Assembly: GCA_011191985.1 (NCBI GenBank)
Contig: DUEU01000071.1
Location: forward strand, 1 to 55,348
Source: Dehalococcoidia bacterium
Lineage (GTDB): Bacteria > Chloroflexota > Dehalococcoidia > Dehalococcoidales > W111
Direction: 5' to 3'
Length of the DNA: 55,348 nucleotides
The translations under genes and the position numbers were made by a program. A model generated the notes under the pieces. It saw nothing but the letters and a program-made list of their open reading frames with translations. It made no database searches and was not told where the DNA came from. The stretch's first letter is position 1. The number at the start of each line of letters is the position of its first letter. Positions 41,582-51,243 of the stretch are shown in pieces.

Positions 41582-42994
41582 CTGAAGATTAGGCTACATT
41601 TTTTAGGTGCTTCACGTAATGTTACTGGTTCCTGTTACCTGTTAGAGGCTGATGATATCCGCGTGATTATAGATTGTGGGTTATATCAGGAGCGTAAATA
41701 TCAAGATAGGAACTGGCAACCATTCCCATTCAGCCCGGAAACAATCGATGCTGTCTTTCTAACGCATGCCCATCTCGACCACTGTGGCCTGTTACCCAAG
41801 CTGGTGCGTGATGGCTTTAAAGGTAGGATATACTGCACGCAAGCCACAGCAGAGATAGCCCAAATTATTCTACTCGATGCGGCCCATCTTCAGGAAGAAG
41901 ACGCTGCTTATAAGGCAAAACGTCACCAGCGTGAAGGTCGTCGGGGGCCGCATCCGGAGTTACCACTTTATACTGTTGAAGATGCCGAGGCAGTCGCACC
42001 ATACTTCACTGCTGTAGAATATGATAGTTGCGTAAGAATAAAAGACGGCATCGAGGGCTGTTTCTATGAGGCCGGCCATGTTCTCGGTTCAGCGACTGTT
42101 GCTATCAATACAGTCCAGGACGACAAGAAGCAGCGTATCCTTTTCTCCGGTGATATTGGCGAACCAGACCGGCCTATTATTAATGACCCGGCCATTTTTA
42201 ATGCGGCAGATTATATAGTCGTTGAATCAACCTACGGTGACCGCACCCATGCCGAGCATAAGATCACTGATATTCAATCACAACTGCGTGATTGCATAAA
42301 CGAGACAGTACAGGCAGGCGGTAACATCATCGTGCCCAGCTTCGCATTGGAACGCAGTCAGGAAATACTCTACCATTTGAATGAACTCTTCCTGCGCAAC
42401 GAAATACCGCCGATAACCGTCTTTCTGGATAGTCCGATGGCAATACGTATTACCGAAGTCTTTAAACATCATGCCGAACTCTTCGACACGGAAATGACGC
42501 GGCGTCTGCGCCAGGGAAATTCACCTTTTAGCTTTGACAACTTGAAAATGGTGCAGACTACAGAGGAGTCCAAGGCAATCAACTCTCTTAAAGGTAGCGC
42601 TATAATCATAGCGGGTAGCGGCATGGTGAGTGGCGGACGTATTAAACATCACCTTGTGAACAACATCACCCACCCCGGGAGCACCGTTCTTTTCGTGGGA
42701 TATCAAGCGGAGGGGACGCCGGGTAGAAAACTCCTGGACGGGGCGAAGCGGATACGACTATTAGGGCGTACTCACCGCGTGCGGGCGCGCGTTGTTAAAA
42801 TAGACGGCTTTTCTGCCCATGCTGATCGTGACGGGCTGTTGGCCTGGCTATCTGACATCAGAATACCACCTCGCTACGTATTTATCACCCATGGTGAAAA
42901 GAAGGCCGCCATTAGCTTTGCCCAGTTTCTGGGAGAGAAGACAGGTTGGAAAACATCTGTGCCAGAATATGGGGCAGACGTTTTACTGGAATAG
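41582..42994 (+). CDS. Metallo-beta-lactamase/beta-CASP RNA nuclease
   Basis: 470 residues if started at CTG 41582. The N-terminus then reads KIRLHFLGASRNVTGSCYLLE, which is conserved in this family and would be lost with the GTG at 41663. AGGA lies 6 bases before CTG. The zinc motif HAHLDHCGL, then FSGDIGEPDRP, the beta-CASP region (STYGDRTH, SFALERSQEILYHL) and the C-terminal FSAHADRDGLLAWL and ITHGE are intact. These enzymes process or degrade RNA 3' to 5' or endonucleolytically. It is followed by a LOG-family gene after 33 bases. Confidence 0.9.
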   Translation: MKIRLHFLGASRNVTGSCYLLEADDIRVIIDCGLYQERKYQDRNWQPFPFSPETIDAVFLTHAHLDHCGLLPKLVRDGFKGRIYCTQATAEIAQIILLDAAHLQEEDAAYKAKRHQREGRRGPHPELPLYTVEDAEAVAPYFTAVEYDSCVRIKDGIEGCFYEAGHVLGSATVAINTVQDDKKQRILFSGDIGEPDRPIINDPAIFNAADYIVVESTYGDRTHAEHKITDIQSQLRDCINETVQAGGNIIVPSFALERSQEILYHLNELFLRNEIPPITVFLDSPMAIRITEVFKHHAELFDTEMTRRLRQGNSPFSFDNLKMVQTTEESKAINSLKGSAIIIAGSGMVSGGRIKHHLVNNITHPGSTVLFVGYQAEGTPGRKLLDGAKRIRLLGRTHRVRARVVKIDGFSAHADRDGLLAWLSDIRIPPRYVFITHGEKKAAISFAQFLGEKTGWKTSVPEYGADVLLE

Positions 42995-43027
42995 CACTAT
43001 TAATATTCATATCAAGGGGAGGAGAAA

Positions 43028-43711
43028 ATGCGACGAGGCTATGAAATAAACGATTTAGCCAAGGAAGAATCCTGGCGAATGTTCCGGATAATGGGCGAAT
43101 TGGTAGAGGGCTTTGATAGACTTGCTGGTATAGAGCCGGCGGTTACTATATATGGTTCGGCGCGACTTCGCCCGGATGACGAGCTTTACACACAGACAGA
43201 AGAAATCGCTAATAGATTGGGGCAGGCGGGCTTCTCAATCGTAACCGGCGGTGGGCCTGGAGTGATGGAAGCAGCCAATAAGGGTGCGCTCAAAGCCGGG
43301 GTTAAATCGGTTGGCCTGAATATTGATCTACCCGAGGAGCAAGTATGTAATACCTATACTACAATGTCAATGACGTTTAATCACTTCTTCGTTCGTAAAG
43401 TCATGCTGGTGAAGTACGCCACTGCCTTTGTCACTATACCTGGCGGATTGGGCACGCTTGATGAACTAACTGAAGTGCTAACACTAATACAAACCTATAA
43501 AATGATGCCCTTCCCTGTTTTGCTGGTCAATAGCCGGTACTGGCAAGGACTTATGGATTGGTTAAAGAAATCGGTCCTGGCCAAAGGGTTTATCTCTGAA
43601 GGCGACCTTAATCTACTAAGAGTATGCGATCAACCTGATGAGGTAATTGAGACTATTCAGAGGTGGTACACTAAGCGGGAGATTGTCGGTAGAGAGGCAC
43701 TACGGGGATGA
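43028..43711 (+). CDS. LOG/TIGR00730 family Rossmann-fold protein
   Basis: 227 residues of the lysine decarboxylase-like (LOG) family, nucleotide 5'-monophosphate phosphoribohydrolases. The motif IPGGLGTLDELTEVLT matches the PGGxGTxxE active site, with VTGGGPGVMEAANKGA for substrate phosphate binding. SD GGGGAGGAG. Probably cotranscribed with the nuclease. Some family members have other nucleotide-hydrolase roles. Confidence 0.88.
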   Translation: MRRGYEINDLAKEESWRMFRIMGELVEGFDRLAGIEPAVTIYGSARLRPDDELYTQTEEIANRLGQAGFSIVTGGGPGVMEAANKGALKAGVKSVGLNIDLPEEQVCNTYTTMSMTFNHFFVRKVMLVKYATAFVTIPGGLGTLDELTEVLTLIQTYKMMPFPVLLVNSRYWQGLMDWLKKSVLAKGFISEGDLNLLRVCDQPDEVIETIQRWYTKREIVGREALRG

Positions 43712-43756
43712 AGATTAGCTCCTAAAGCCAGATATCCAGTCGTAGTTGGCCGCGCA

Positions 43757-44962
43757 CTACAATTCAATTCCCATCGCTTCCGCCACCAAAGTTGAGAGGT
43801 CGCATACTTCCAGTTCCATTCCCTGTTTTCTTACCGCTTTATCCATGATATTAAAGCAAGAAGTACATGCCGTTACGATAGTGTCGGCAGCTTGCTTCCC
43901 CTCCACCAATCTTTCCTTGGTGATAGCAGTGCTAAATTCCGGATAACAGTTCGAAATTACCTTGGCCCCAGACCCACAGCAGTAAGACCACCTTCTGCTT
44001 CGCTCCATTTCAATAAGCTTAATCCCGGGTATGCTCTCCAGAACCTTTCTCGGCTCATCATAAACCTTGCCGTGTCTGCCGAGAAAACATGGGTCGTGAT
44101 AGGTTACTCCTTTCTTAACCTCATGGGTGAACCGTATCTTTTTCTCATCAATGAGCTTGGCAAAAAGCTCGGCAACATGTACTACCTCGAAAGGAAGCTC
44201 CCCCAAGATGAGCGGATAGTCGATTTTCAGGGTCTTGTAGCAGTCGGCACAGGATACAATCACCCGTTTAGCCCCGGCCTTTTTGAACGCAGCGATATTT
44301 TCAGTTGCCTGTTGTTCCAGTAACGCGGTGTTGCCATCGTGTCCGGCCACAAAACCACAGCATCTTTCCGCGTCACCCAGGCAGGCAACGTCCATGCCGG
44401 CGGTCTTTAAGACCTCGACGGTAGCTTTTATGACTTCTGGCTGCTGGAAGCGGGCCGTACAGCCAGCAAAGTAGATATTCTCCCCAGTGGTCGGGATCTC
44501 TTCAAGGGCTTTGGGTTGTCTTCTGGCACCGAATATATTACCCGATTTCTCGATGTTAGCGTGTATCCTGTCCAGAGGCTCTGGCAGTTTGGCCCCCCTC
44601 TGTACCAGTTCTTCCCGTAAAGCCCATATAGCGGTGAGCGGTTGAAATTGTCGGCAGATTTCAGAGCACATGCCACAGCTGGTGCAGGTGTAAACAACTT
44701 TTATCAGGTCATCGGTAATCGGAAAATCGTTGTCATCAAAAACAACGGCGGCCAGGTTACCCCTACCGGAGGCAGTATAAGCACGAAAGTAGTAATACTC
44801 AAAGGAAGGGCATTTACGCTGGGGAGGTGACCATTCGGGCGGTGGCAATTCAAGCCAGTTATGGGGAATATTCGGCCCCCTATAATAACACCCGGCACAG
44901 TGAAGACAAAAAGTCCAGCTTTCTTTGAAATCTTTCAGGTTTGTTTTCTTTAACTCTTTCAC
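43757..44962 (-). CDS. HdrD/GlcF-like Fe-S protein with two CCG domains
   Basis: 401 residues. The N-terminal part has FCLHCAGC and a ferredoxin-type motif CTSCGMCSEICRQ. Two cysteine-rich CCG domains follow. The first has AGCTARF, CCGFVAGH and SCADC. The second has DPCFLGRHG, YCCGSGAKV and TACTSC. Such domains bind noncubane [4Fe-4S] clusters and exchange electrons with disulfides or flavoproteins, as in HdrD, GlcF and LutA. It is the last gene of a five-gene operon, one base after the FAD oxidase gene ends, so it is likely its electron-acceptor subunit. No cytochrome b partner is adjacent. Confidence 0.9.
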   Translation of the reverse strand: MKELKKTNLKDFKESWTFCLHCAGCYYRGPNIPHNWLELPPPEWSPPQRKCPSFEYYYFRAYTASGRGNLAAVVFDDNDFPITDDLIKVVYTCTSCGMCSEICRQFQPLTAIWALREELVQRGAKLPEPLDRIHANIEKSGNIFGARRQPKALEEIPTTGENIYFAGCTARFQQPEVIKATVEVLKTAGMDVACLGDAERCCGFVAGHDGNTALLEQQATENIAAFKKAGAKRVIVSCADCYKTLKIDYPLILGELPFEVVHVAELFAKLIDEKKIRFTHEVKKGVTYHDPCFLGRHGKVYDEPRKVLESIPGIKLIEMERSRRWSYCCGSGAKVISNCYPEFSTAITKERLVEGKQAADTIVTACTSCFNIMDKAVRKQGMELEVCDLSTLVAEAMGIEL

Positions 44963-44963
44963 T

Positions 44964-46400
44964 TTACCCTTCTCCCAGTTCGAACGTTCCCGGGCTCAAG
45001 ATGTTATTGGGGTCAAGAACTGCCTTGATACTTTTTAGAAGCGCAAAGGCGCTCAGCTGATTTGTCCAGACAAACTCAGGCACCAGCGGAGGCAATCTGT
45101 ATTGAAACGTCCCCCCCATTACCCCAAACCATTCTCTGAATTCACCCTGAGCCTTATGGAAACGCTCAACCATATCCGGGTCACTATCATCAAGGGCTAT
45201 CGGGATAGGTGAACATATCACCTGGGGACTCATGGTGAAGCCGTCAAAGCCGGCCGCCTGTGGCGGATCCCATAGTCCATGCTTCTGGCAAATTTCCGTT
45301 ACTTTGGTATAGACGTCGGGCACTTTTGATGTGGGATAGATGAGCTCATCGACGAGATACAGGTAACGACGCAGCTTTTTGGTTGGCGTATGCGCAGACG
45401 GAGGTGGCTCAGCCATCATCAGACAAAAGTAGGTTGGCCAAATAATATGGACATTTTCAGCAATACCCGGTAGAGAGGCACCTCCGTAGGTCTGGCATAT
45501 GTCTTTAACGGACTGTTCCTTGCCATTCAACTCCTGTTGGTTCTCTGCATTTACTATTACCGTGAGGGCGAAGTGACAATCATCGGGTATCGTGAAACCC
45601 ATACCTAGGAGCCACCACTTATCATAGAGGTGAGCATCAAACACCTCAATAGCTGTTACTGCCATCAGAGCCTTGGTGACATCTTCTATCTTTTCCAGAG
45701 GCCAGCAATAAGAATGGAAAGCCCAGTGTGCTGGCCGGTGCAGACAACGATAGGCGACTTTGGTGACAATGCCGAAGGCACCGTTGGACCGGGTAAATAG
45801 CCCGACCAGGTCCGGCCCGGTTATATATCGGTAGTATGGCCCAAAATCACTGTCAGCATAGGCCATAGAGCCTACCCTTATCGTCTCACCGGAGGGGAGA
45901 ACGACCTCAAAGCCTTCTACCAGGTTTATGTTTGCTCCGTACCTCGTTTCACCAAAGCCGTTGGCCGGGGTTATCGCTGAGGCCGCCACGCTCGGTCCGG
46001 GGCCGTAAGCAGCCGTAGGCAACATTAATCCATTCTTGAACAGTTCCTGGGATAGCTTGAAGAAGCTGCATCCGGCTTCGGCTACTGCCTTCATGTTGGT
46101 AGCATCAATCAAGATTATTCTATCCATGAGAGCCAAGTCGAGCAGGATGCCTCCTTTTAGAGGCCCTCCGTGCCCGGCCCCACCAACTGCCCCCTTGGGG
46201 GTCACCGGTACCTTATACCGGTTTGCCACTTTTAATATTGCTGACACCTCCTCAGCTGTTTCCGGCATGACTACTATATCTGGCTTCCTTACGATACCTT
46301 TACCCATGAAGCAGTTAAATGCGTAGCTCAGACAAACCGCGTCAGAGGTTGAGACTCGGTCAGGGCCAACGATTTCCGCCAAATCGCTTACAATTCCCAA
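44964..46400 (-). CDS. FAD-linked oxidase of the GlcD/VAO family
   Basis: 478 residues with the PCMH FAD fold: VVMPETAEEVSAILKVANRYKVPVTPKG and GGAGHGGPLKGGILLDL, then the C-terminal cap ending VLDPNNILSPGTFELGEG. Relatives oxidise 2-hydroxyacids such as glycolate or lactate, or form aryl-alcohol and alkylglycerone phosphate enzymes. Adjacent CCG-domain Fe-S gene resembles GlcD-GlcF arrangements. The substrate is unknown. Confidence 0.9.
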   Translation of the reverse strand: MGIVSDLAEIVGPDRVSTSDAVCLSYAFNCFMGKGIVRKPDIVVMPETAEEVSAILKVANRYKVPVTPKGAVGGAGHGGPLKGGILLDLALMDRIILIDATNMKAVAEAGCSFFKLSQELFKNGLMLPTAAYGPGPSVAASAITPANGFGETRYGANINLVEGFEVVLPSGETIRVGSMAYADSDFGPYYRYITGPDLVGLFTRSNGAFGIVTKVAYRCLHRPAHWAFHSYCWPLEKIEDVTKALMAVTAIEVFDAHLYDKWWLLGMGFTIPDDCHFALTVIVNAENQQELNGKEQSVKDICQTYGGASLPGIAENVHIIWPTYFCLMMAEPPPSAHTPTKKLRRYLYLVDELIYPTSKVPDVYTKVTEICQKHGLWDPPQAAGFDGFTMSPQVICSPIPIALDDSDPDMVERFHKAQGEFREWFGVMGGTFQYRLPPLVPEFVWTNQLSAFALLKSIKAVLDPNNILSPGTFELGEG

Positions 46401-46473
46401 AACAGCACCTCCATGATAATAGCTCTACAGGTAAAAAAGGACTGAGGAAGTATTACGGTCTTTTCCCGAAGTG

Positions 46474-47427
46474 TCATCGGTCAAGCTTAATACGTGGTGG
46501 CTTTTTTACCTTGAAGAAAGGAATATCCCAGTTGATTGTCTCCAGTGGTACTAACCTCCGAAAACGCCCCTTGGCCTCGGCGGTATCGAAAAATACCATC
46601 ATCTCATTTGCCATCGGCGTTTTTTGCGGCTCAACAAGTTTGTCGTAAGGTTCCCAGTCGACTTCTATCGCCCCCCGAGGGCAGGTCTGCTCACAATGCC
46701 AGCACCAATCGCAATTTATCATGAAAAGGGGCGGCGATACCGAGAAGTCAATGGCACCCATAGGGCAAATATCAATACAATGGCTACATTTGGGATAATT
46801 ACACTTCTCCATGTTGACCTTGAACCCGAAGCTCTGGGACTTATACAGTTGCCTGTTTGTTGCGCTTTCCAGTATTGGGCCTACAGTTGGCCCATAGATT
46901 TCATCATAGTCTTTACCTCTGGGAAATGTGGGGACGAGACTTTTTTCACCCAAGGATATCCTGCGGCTGCGTATCACCATCTCGGTGCCAAAGTCCTCGG
47001 CTTCTTTGATATCAATTTCGTCAGGATGTCCATCAGTGATATATGGTTTGGGAAGAAAAGGATAATATTGGCTGCCATACCATGAATTCCAGCCAATAAC
47101 GATTAAACCTCTCTGTGTCAGCGCCGATACCACTCTCGATAGATAGTGGCCAATCATGCCAGCGTAGGTGCAAAAGACAAATGCGTGCTTCCCATCTAGG
47201 GATTCCATGTTGTGCTCTATAAAGTGTGTTACATTGGCGAGTTCTCTAAAGTGAAACACGGGGCTACCCAGACCAATCAAATCGTAGTTCGCTAAATCCC
47301 GCAAATTTACGTCCCGTAGTCGCACAATATCGCACTGCTCTCTCAGACGGCTCATCCCCTTGTGGATGGCATAGGCAATCCTCTTGGTGTTTCCGGTATA
47401 AGAATCGTAAATTACTATGCTTTTCAT
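46474..47427 (-). CDS. Flavodoxin-ferredoxin fusion protein
   Basis: 317 residues. A flavodoxin-like domain (MKSIVIYDSYTGNTKRIAYA, with the FMN phosphate loop YTGNTK) is joined to a dicluster ferredoxin (CSHCIDICPMGAI, CDWCWHCEQTCPRGAI). This EFR1-type layout suits one- or two-electron transfer between Fe-S proteins and flavoproteins. I start at ATG 47427 because the flavodoxin fold begins there; the frame extends 14 codons upstream. It lies between the oxidase and ferredoxin genes in the operon. Confidence 0.88.
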   Translation of the reverse strand: MKSIVIYDSYTGNTKRIAYAIHKGMSRLREQCDIVRLRDVNLRDLANYDLIGLGSPVFHFRELANVTHFIEHNMESLDGKHAFVFCTYAGMIGHYLSRVVSALTQRGLIVIGWNSWYGSQYYPFLPKPYITDGHPDEIDIKEAEDFGTEMVIRSRRISLGEKSLVPTFPRGKDYDEIYGPTVGPILESATNRQLYKSQSFGFKVNMEKCNYPKCSHCIDICPMGAIDFSVSPPLFMINCDWCWHCEQTCPRGAIEVDWEPYDKLVEPQKTPMANEMMVFFDTAEAKGRFRRLVPLETINWDIPFFKVKKPPRIKLDR

Positions 47428-47513
47428 CCGCGCTACCGTCCTCTGGTTGTTATTCCTCGTCCCAACCAATTACGGTCATGCTCTTGTTGGTGATTCATCT
47501 GCAGTATTGTTTT

Positions 47514-47732
47514 TCACCATGATACCAGGAGTGGTACGTGTCTTACAGGCGATACATATATGGCATCCTCAGGGCATTCAAGTTCACAGATGTAGCAACA
47601 CATACAGTCCTCAGGATATTTACAAACAGCCTTGTTACTCTCTTCATCCAGCCTTATCACATCCATGGGGCAGCTATTGATACACAGTCTACAGCCGTTG
47701 CATAAATCAGGATTTATCCGCTCGATAGCCAT
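47514..47732 (-). CDS. Dicluster ferredoxin (AprB-like)
   Basis: 72 residues. Cluster motifs CNGCRLCINSCPMD and, after a longer loop, CMCCYICELECPED. The unusual YPEDCMCCYICE segment resembles the beta subunit of APS reductase, and the next gene encodes an AprA/FrdA-type flavoprotein, so the pair may form an AprAB-like complex. I chose ATG 47732, 8 bases after GGAGG. Confidence 0.88.
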   Translation of the reverse strand: MAIERINPDLCNGCRLCINSCPMDVIRLDEESNKAVCKYPEDCMCCYICELECPEDAIYVSPVRHVPLLVSW

Positions 47733-47813
47733 GGTAACTACCTCCAAACAATAACAAACTATTATGTTTTCTCTGCCTATGGGTCTTCTCAACCCGCTGA
47801 TATAAAAACACTG

Positions 47814-49499
47814 TTATTCCCCAAGCAGTCTTCTAGGATAGATCTCTTCGTAGGGCTTTGACAGGTCCGGCCACCACTCCTTTGGAACCGGCTCCTTCCA
47901 AAGCTTCATCTCGCCATTCTCCTCTCGTAGTTTCACCCAGGCTAGCCAAGCGGGATCATCTCTACGAGGATAATCCTCCCGGTAGTGGACACCCCGGCTC
48001 TCGGTCCTGAAAAGGGAGCACCTCAGTATCATTTCGGCATGAAGAACCATATTTTTAGTGTCATGGGCCAAACGCAGTTCGTGACTATCCTTGGCAGTCA
48101 GTTTTGGCACAAGGTGGTCATTCAGGAACCTAACTATTGTTAATGCCGCCTTTAAACGCTCCTCGTGCTTAATATAAATAATGAAGTAAGGTACCACTGT
48201 GTTGTGCAGTATTTGTGTTACCCACCTCGGGCTGAAACCGCTATTACGTTCGACCGGGGCATATAGAATCCTCTTTGCCCTTGCCAGCTCTTCCCCGTCT
48301 ATCACTGGCTTTTCTACTTGAAGAGCATACTCGGCAGCACCAATTCCAGCCCTGGTACCGGTAACCGCCGAACCGAGGAGACCGAATCCAGGCGCGGGGT
48401 GATAAGCACCCAGGTACCTCGTGCCGCAACATTCACCGGCAGCGTAAAGTCCGGGAAGGGTAGTGGCACATTTTGTGTTAATGGGCCATATACCTCCGGT
48501 TTGAGAGTTCTGCATCCCCACCCAAGCACCACCCGCTATTCGAAATTTCCCCCGCTTGCCCGGGTCGAAGGCTGCCCACTTGCTCTTCGGCGGAACTGAA
48601 TGCTCCTGCCGCTGGCGCATTTTCTCAATATCTTCAGAAGTGGCGGTGTCAAGGTCCCAAATAATCGGGCCCCTGCCAGCATGGACGGCAAACTCCTGAG
48701 TAAGGGCTAATTCATATTCATCGCTCAGGTCCAGCCTGTTGCCTTCGGCGTCAGTATGGTAACGCCAGAGGGGAAAGGCTTCCCCAAAGAGACTGCCACT
48801 GGGATCAACCGGTAAGGCATTTGTATCGGGAAACTCTTTGGATGTGATCTCAGCACCGGCCCGGTAGGCCATTGCCTCCCCATCACCGGTTAGGTTGCTG
48901 ATGTTACCCAGGCTCCTGAATGTGTTTACTCCGCTACTTATGACAGTGGCCTTCGCTTTGAAGACATACAGGTCGCCGGTGGTCGGCGCGAAGCCAATGG
49001 CGCCAACCACTCTCCCATCCTGCTTCAGCAGTTCAACAACCGTGATTCCATCCATGATTTCAACGCCGCTCTTCACCGCCTGCTTCCTAGAAGGTGGACC
49101 GGCTCTTGTTAGCCCCATGCGAACAACCCCGAAAGGAGGGTAGGCTTTTACAGATTTGGTACCGTCTTCACCTTCTACGAATTCTGTTCCCCAGGACTCG
49201 AGAGCCTCATAGGTCGCCCACGAATCCTTCAAGACAATCTCAGTCCATTCACGGTTGTTGATGTATTCACCCTTTGTGTTGATGGCATTCATGCAATCAT
49301 CCAGGTTATGACCCCATTCAGGGTTGAAGACCACGTAGCCATAGCCGGCAACGAGAGTACCGCCCGAGTTACCGGCAGAAGTCTTATCGGCAATGGTTAC
49401 AGCGAGCCCATGCTCTCTAGCCTTTATCGCAGCGAAACAACCAGCAATGCCGCCCCCGACAATGAGAACATCAGTCTCAACCACATTCTCTGATGGCAT
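47814..49499 (-). CDS. AprA/fumarate reductase-type FAD flavoprotein
   Basis: 561 residues. The N-terminal FAD fold DVLIVGGGIAGCFAAIKAREHGL, the middle GDGEAMAYRAGAEI and the C-terminal AAGECCGTRYLGAYHP match the succinate dehydrogenase/fumarate reductase/APS reductase alpha superfamily. The absence of ATP sulfurylase or sulfite reductase genes and the neighbouring GlcD- and HdrD-like genes make true APS reduction uncertain. The pairing with a ferredoxin is AprAB-like. First gene of the operon. Confidence 0.88.
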   Translation of the reverse strand: MPSENVVETDVLIVGGGIAGCFAAIKAREHGLAVTIADKTSAGNSGGTLVAGYGYVVFNPEWGHNLDDCMNAINTKGEYINNREWTEIVLKDSWATYEALESWGTEFVEGEDGTKSVKAYPPFGVVRMGLTRAGPPSRKQAVKSGVEIMDGITVVELLKQDGRVVGAIGFAPTTGDLYVFKAKATVISSGVNTFRSLGNISNLTGDGEAMAYRAGAEITSKEFPDTNALPVDPSGSLFGEAFPLWRYHTDAEGNRLDLSDEYELALTQEFAVHAGRGPIIWDLDTATSEDIEKMRQRQEHSVPPKSKWAAFDPGKRGKFRIAGGAWVGMQNSQTGGIWPINTKCATTLPGLYAAGECCGTRYLGAYHPAPGFGLLGSAVTGTRAGIGAAEYALQVEKPVIDGEELARAKRILYAPVERNSGFSPRWVTQILHNTVVPYFIIYIKHEERLKAALTIVRFLNDHLVPKLTAKDSHELRLAHDTKNMVLHAEMILRCSLFRTESRGVHYREDYPRRDDPAWLAWVKLREENGEMKLWKEPVPKEWWPDLSKPYEEIYPRRLLGE

Positions 49500-49700
49500 T
49501 TATCTTCCCCTCCTTCTGTTCCAAAGCATTATATAACCAAGAGACGTTTCTGGCCACTTATTATAATCCGATAGATATACACGAATACCGGGCCAAACAA
49601 CTGTTTAAAGAATCATATGCATACCTACTACATCTTGTCAATTTTTATAATTCTCTTGACAAATCTAAGAACTATGTTATCCTTTTATTATTAACAGTAT

Positions 49701-49729
49701 TTACAGTTATTGCCAGACTCGATTATAAT
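49701..49729 (+). promoter_or_regulatory. Promoter of the solute-binding lipoprotein gene
   Basis: TTACAG (49701-49706), a 17-base spacer and a consensus TATAAT (49724-49729). A second candidate, TTGACA at 49656 with TATCCT after 16 bases, is upstream. The 332-base gap is AT-rich and holds no gene I can support. Confidence 0.62.
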
Positions 49730-49831
49730 TATGTTTCACATTTAAGATATTGAGGGGGTAGGAGAAATGTGATGATAAAACTGCTCGTTGGTAGTTCAAA
49801 ATACCTCTCTTAAGGACAAGGAGGCGTTCAG

Positions 49832-51040
49832 GTGGCAAGAAAGAAGTTATTAACCTTAGTTGGTAGCATCTGTCTAATTCTGATAGTGGCAAGCCTTTCC
49901 CTCATGACAGCTTGTAAGCCGGCAACACCCGAAGAGAAGACTTTGCAGATTGGCGGTCTTTGGGCTCTGTCAGGCTGGGCTTCAGCTAATGACGTTAAAT
50001 CTGTCCAGGCCGCACAAATAGCAGTGGACATGTTTAATGAAAGAGGCGGACTTACTATTAACGGACAGAAATACAAGGTTGAGCTTGTCGTTGAGGATGT
50101 TAAATCTACTGCTGAAGGAGCTGCGGCTGCTGCCAACAGGCTTGTCTATGACAAAGGCATTAAGTTCATTGCCGGCGGTTTGGCGTTTATGACCGCGGGA
50201 GCCGGAACGGTAACTGAACCAGCCCAGGTGCTACGTTGCACATTCTACAACGTAGGTTCGCCCGGGGAATTAGGACCGGATGTACCGTACACCTTTTCTA
50301 GTACCTGCAACTTGGGAGGTGCTATAGCCGGCATTGAGTATCTCAAGCAGGCTTACCCTGATGTAAAAAACGTTGTTGAGATTGAACCAGTGGGAGCCTT
50401 TTCACCCGATTTTGGTCTTCAGGTCAGGAATGTCTTCCAACAAGCTGGTATTTCTTTAGTTGGAGATGTGTTAACCTATCCTGACGAGATAGTGGACTTT
50501 GCCCCCTTTATAGCCAAGATTACGTCTCTAGACCCGGATGCCCTGTTTTCGGCAAGCGGAATGCCGCATCACTCTGGCGCTATCCTTAAAGGGATAAGGG
50601 AAGCAGGCTGGAACAAACTTTATGCTATGGGCTGTCCCATGTCGGCTGTAGAGCTGGTAGCCATCAGCGGTAAGGATACAGCCACAAATACCTTCACTCT
50701 ATGTGATGTTGAGGGAGCACCTGGGACGCCGCCTGTCTTAGCTGAGTTCCAATCTAGGACCAGGGCAGAATTAGACGACGTAAGTCTCATGTTAGGGTAC
50801 GGGGCAAATTGTGTATGGACCCTGCTAAGTGCCATTCAGGCGGCACAAAGCCTTGATCCAACTGTGGTCAAAGACACTTGGGAGAATCTGGATACTATTG
50901 ATACTCTTTATGGAACCGGGTGGATGGGTGGACAGGAAACTTATGGGATTAAACACCAAGTAGGTTACAAAATGCCAGTACAGGTTATTGAAAATGGCGA
51001 GGGCAAGTTTGGTGACTGGATAGAGGTTCGCATCCCGTAG
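49832..51040 (+). CDS. ABC transporter solute-binding lipoprotein (LivJ/type I)
   Basis: 402 residues. A lipoprotein signal with lipobox LMTAC (C about 28) precedes a type I periplasmic-binding fold: QIGGLWALSGWASANDVKSVQAAQIAVDMFNERGG, in two lobes. Family members bind branched amino acids, amides or aromatic acids. No permease or ATPase is in the window, so transport partners must be elsewhere. The GTG start follows AAGGAGG. It is divergent from the flavoprotein operon, hinting that it supplies that pathway's substrate. Confidence 0.9.
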   Translation: MARKKLLTLVGSICLILIVASLSLMTACKPATPEEKTLQIGGLWALSGWASANDVKSVQAAQIAVDMFNERGGLTINGQKYKVELVVEDVKSTAEGAAAAANRLVYDKGIKFIAGGLAFMTAGAGTVTEPAQVLRCTFYNVGSPGELGPDVPYTFSSTCNLGGAIAGIEYLKQAYPDVKNVVEIEPVGAFSPDFGLQVRNVFQQAGISLVGDVLTYPDEIVDFAPFIAKITSLDPDALFSASGMPHHSGAILKGIREAGWNKLYAMGCPMSAVELVAISGKDTATNTFTLCDVEGAPGTPPVLAEFQSRTRAELDDVSLMLGYGANCVWTLLSAIQAAQSLDPTVVKDTWENLDTIDTLYGTGWMGGQETYGIKHQVGYKMPVQVIENGEGKFGDWIEVRIP

Positions 51041-51076
51041 GTAATGTTCCGCAGGTAATATTGTGCTATGCTGTGA

Positions 51077-51113
51077 CAATCGTGGGCGGGGGAATTAGCC
51101 CCTCCCACGATTG
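51077..51113 (+). terminator. Intrinsic terminator of the solute-binding gene
   Basis: A 15-bp stem, CAATCGTGGGCGGGG against CCCCTCCCACGATTG with one mismatch, followed by TTTAATTATT. Strong plus-strand terminator. Confidence 0.88.
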
Positions 51114-51243
51114 TTTAATTATTGCGATATCTAACATTCATAAGTAAAAGGCCTGAAACGCTGAGTAGGATAACGCGGTACGGACATTAACGAACCGCGC
51201 ACAGTCAGGCGGGGTGCGTATAGACTTCCCCTAGGAACGCTCG

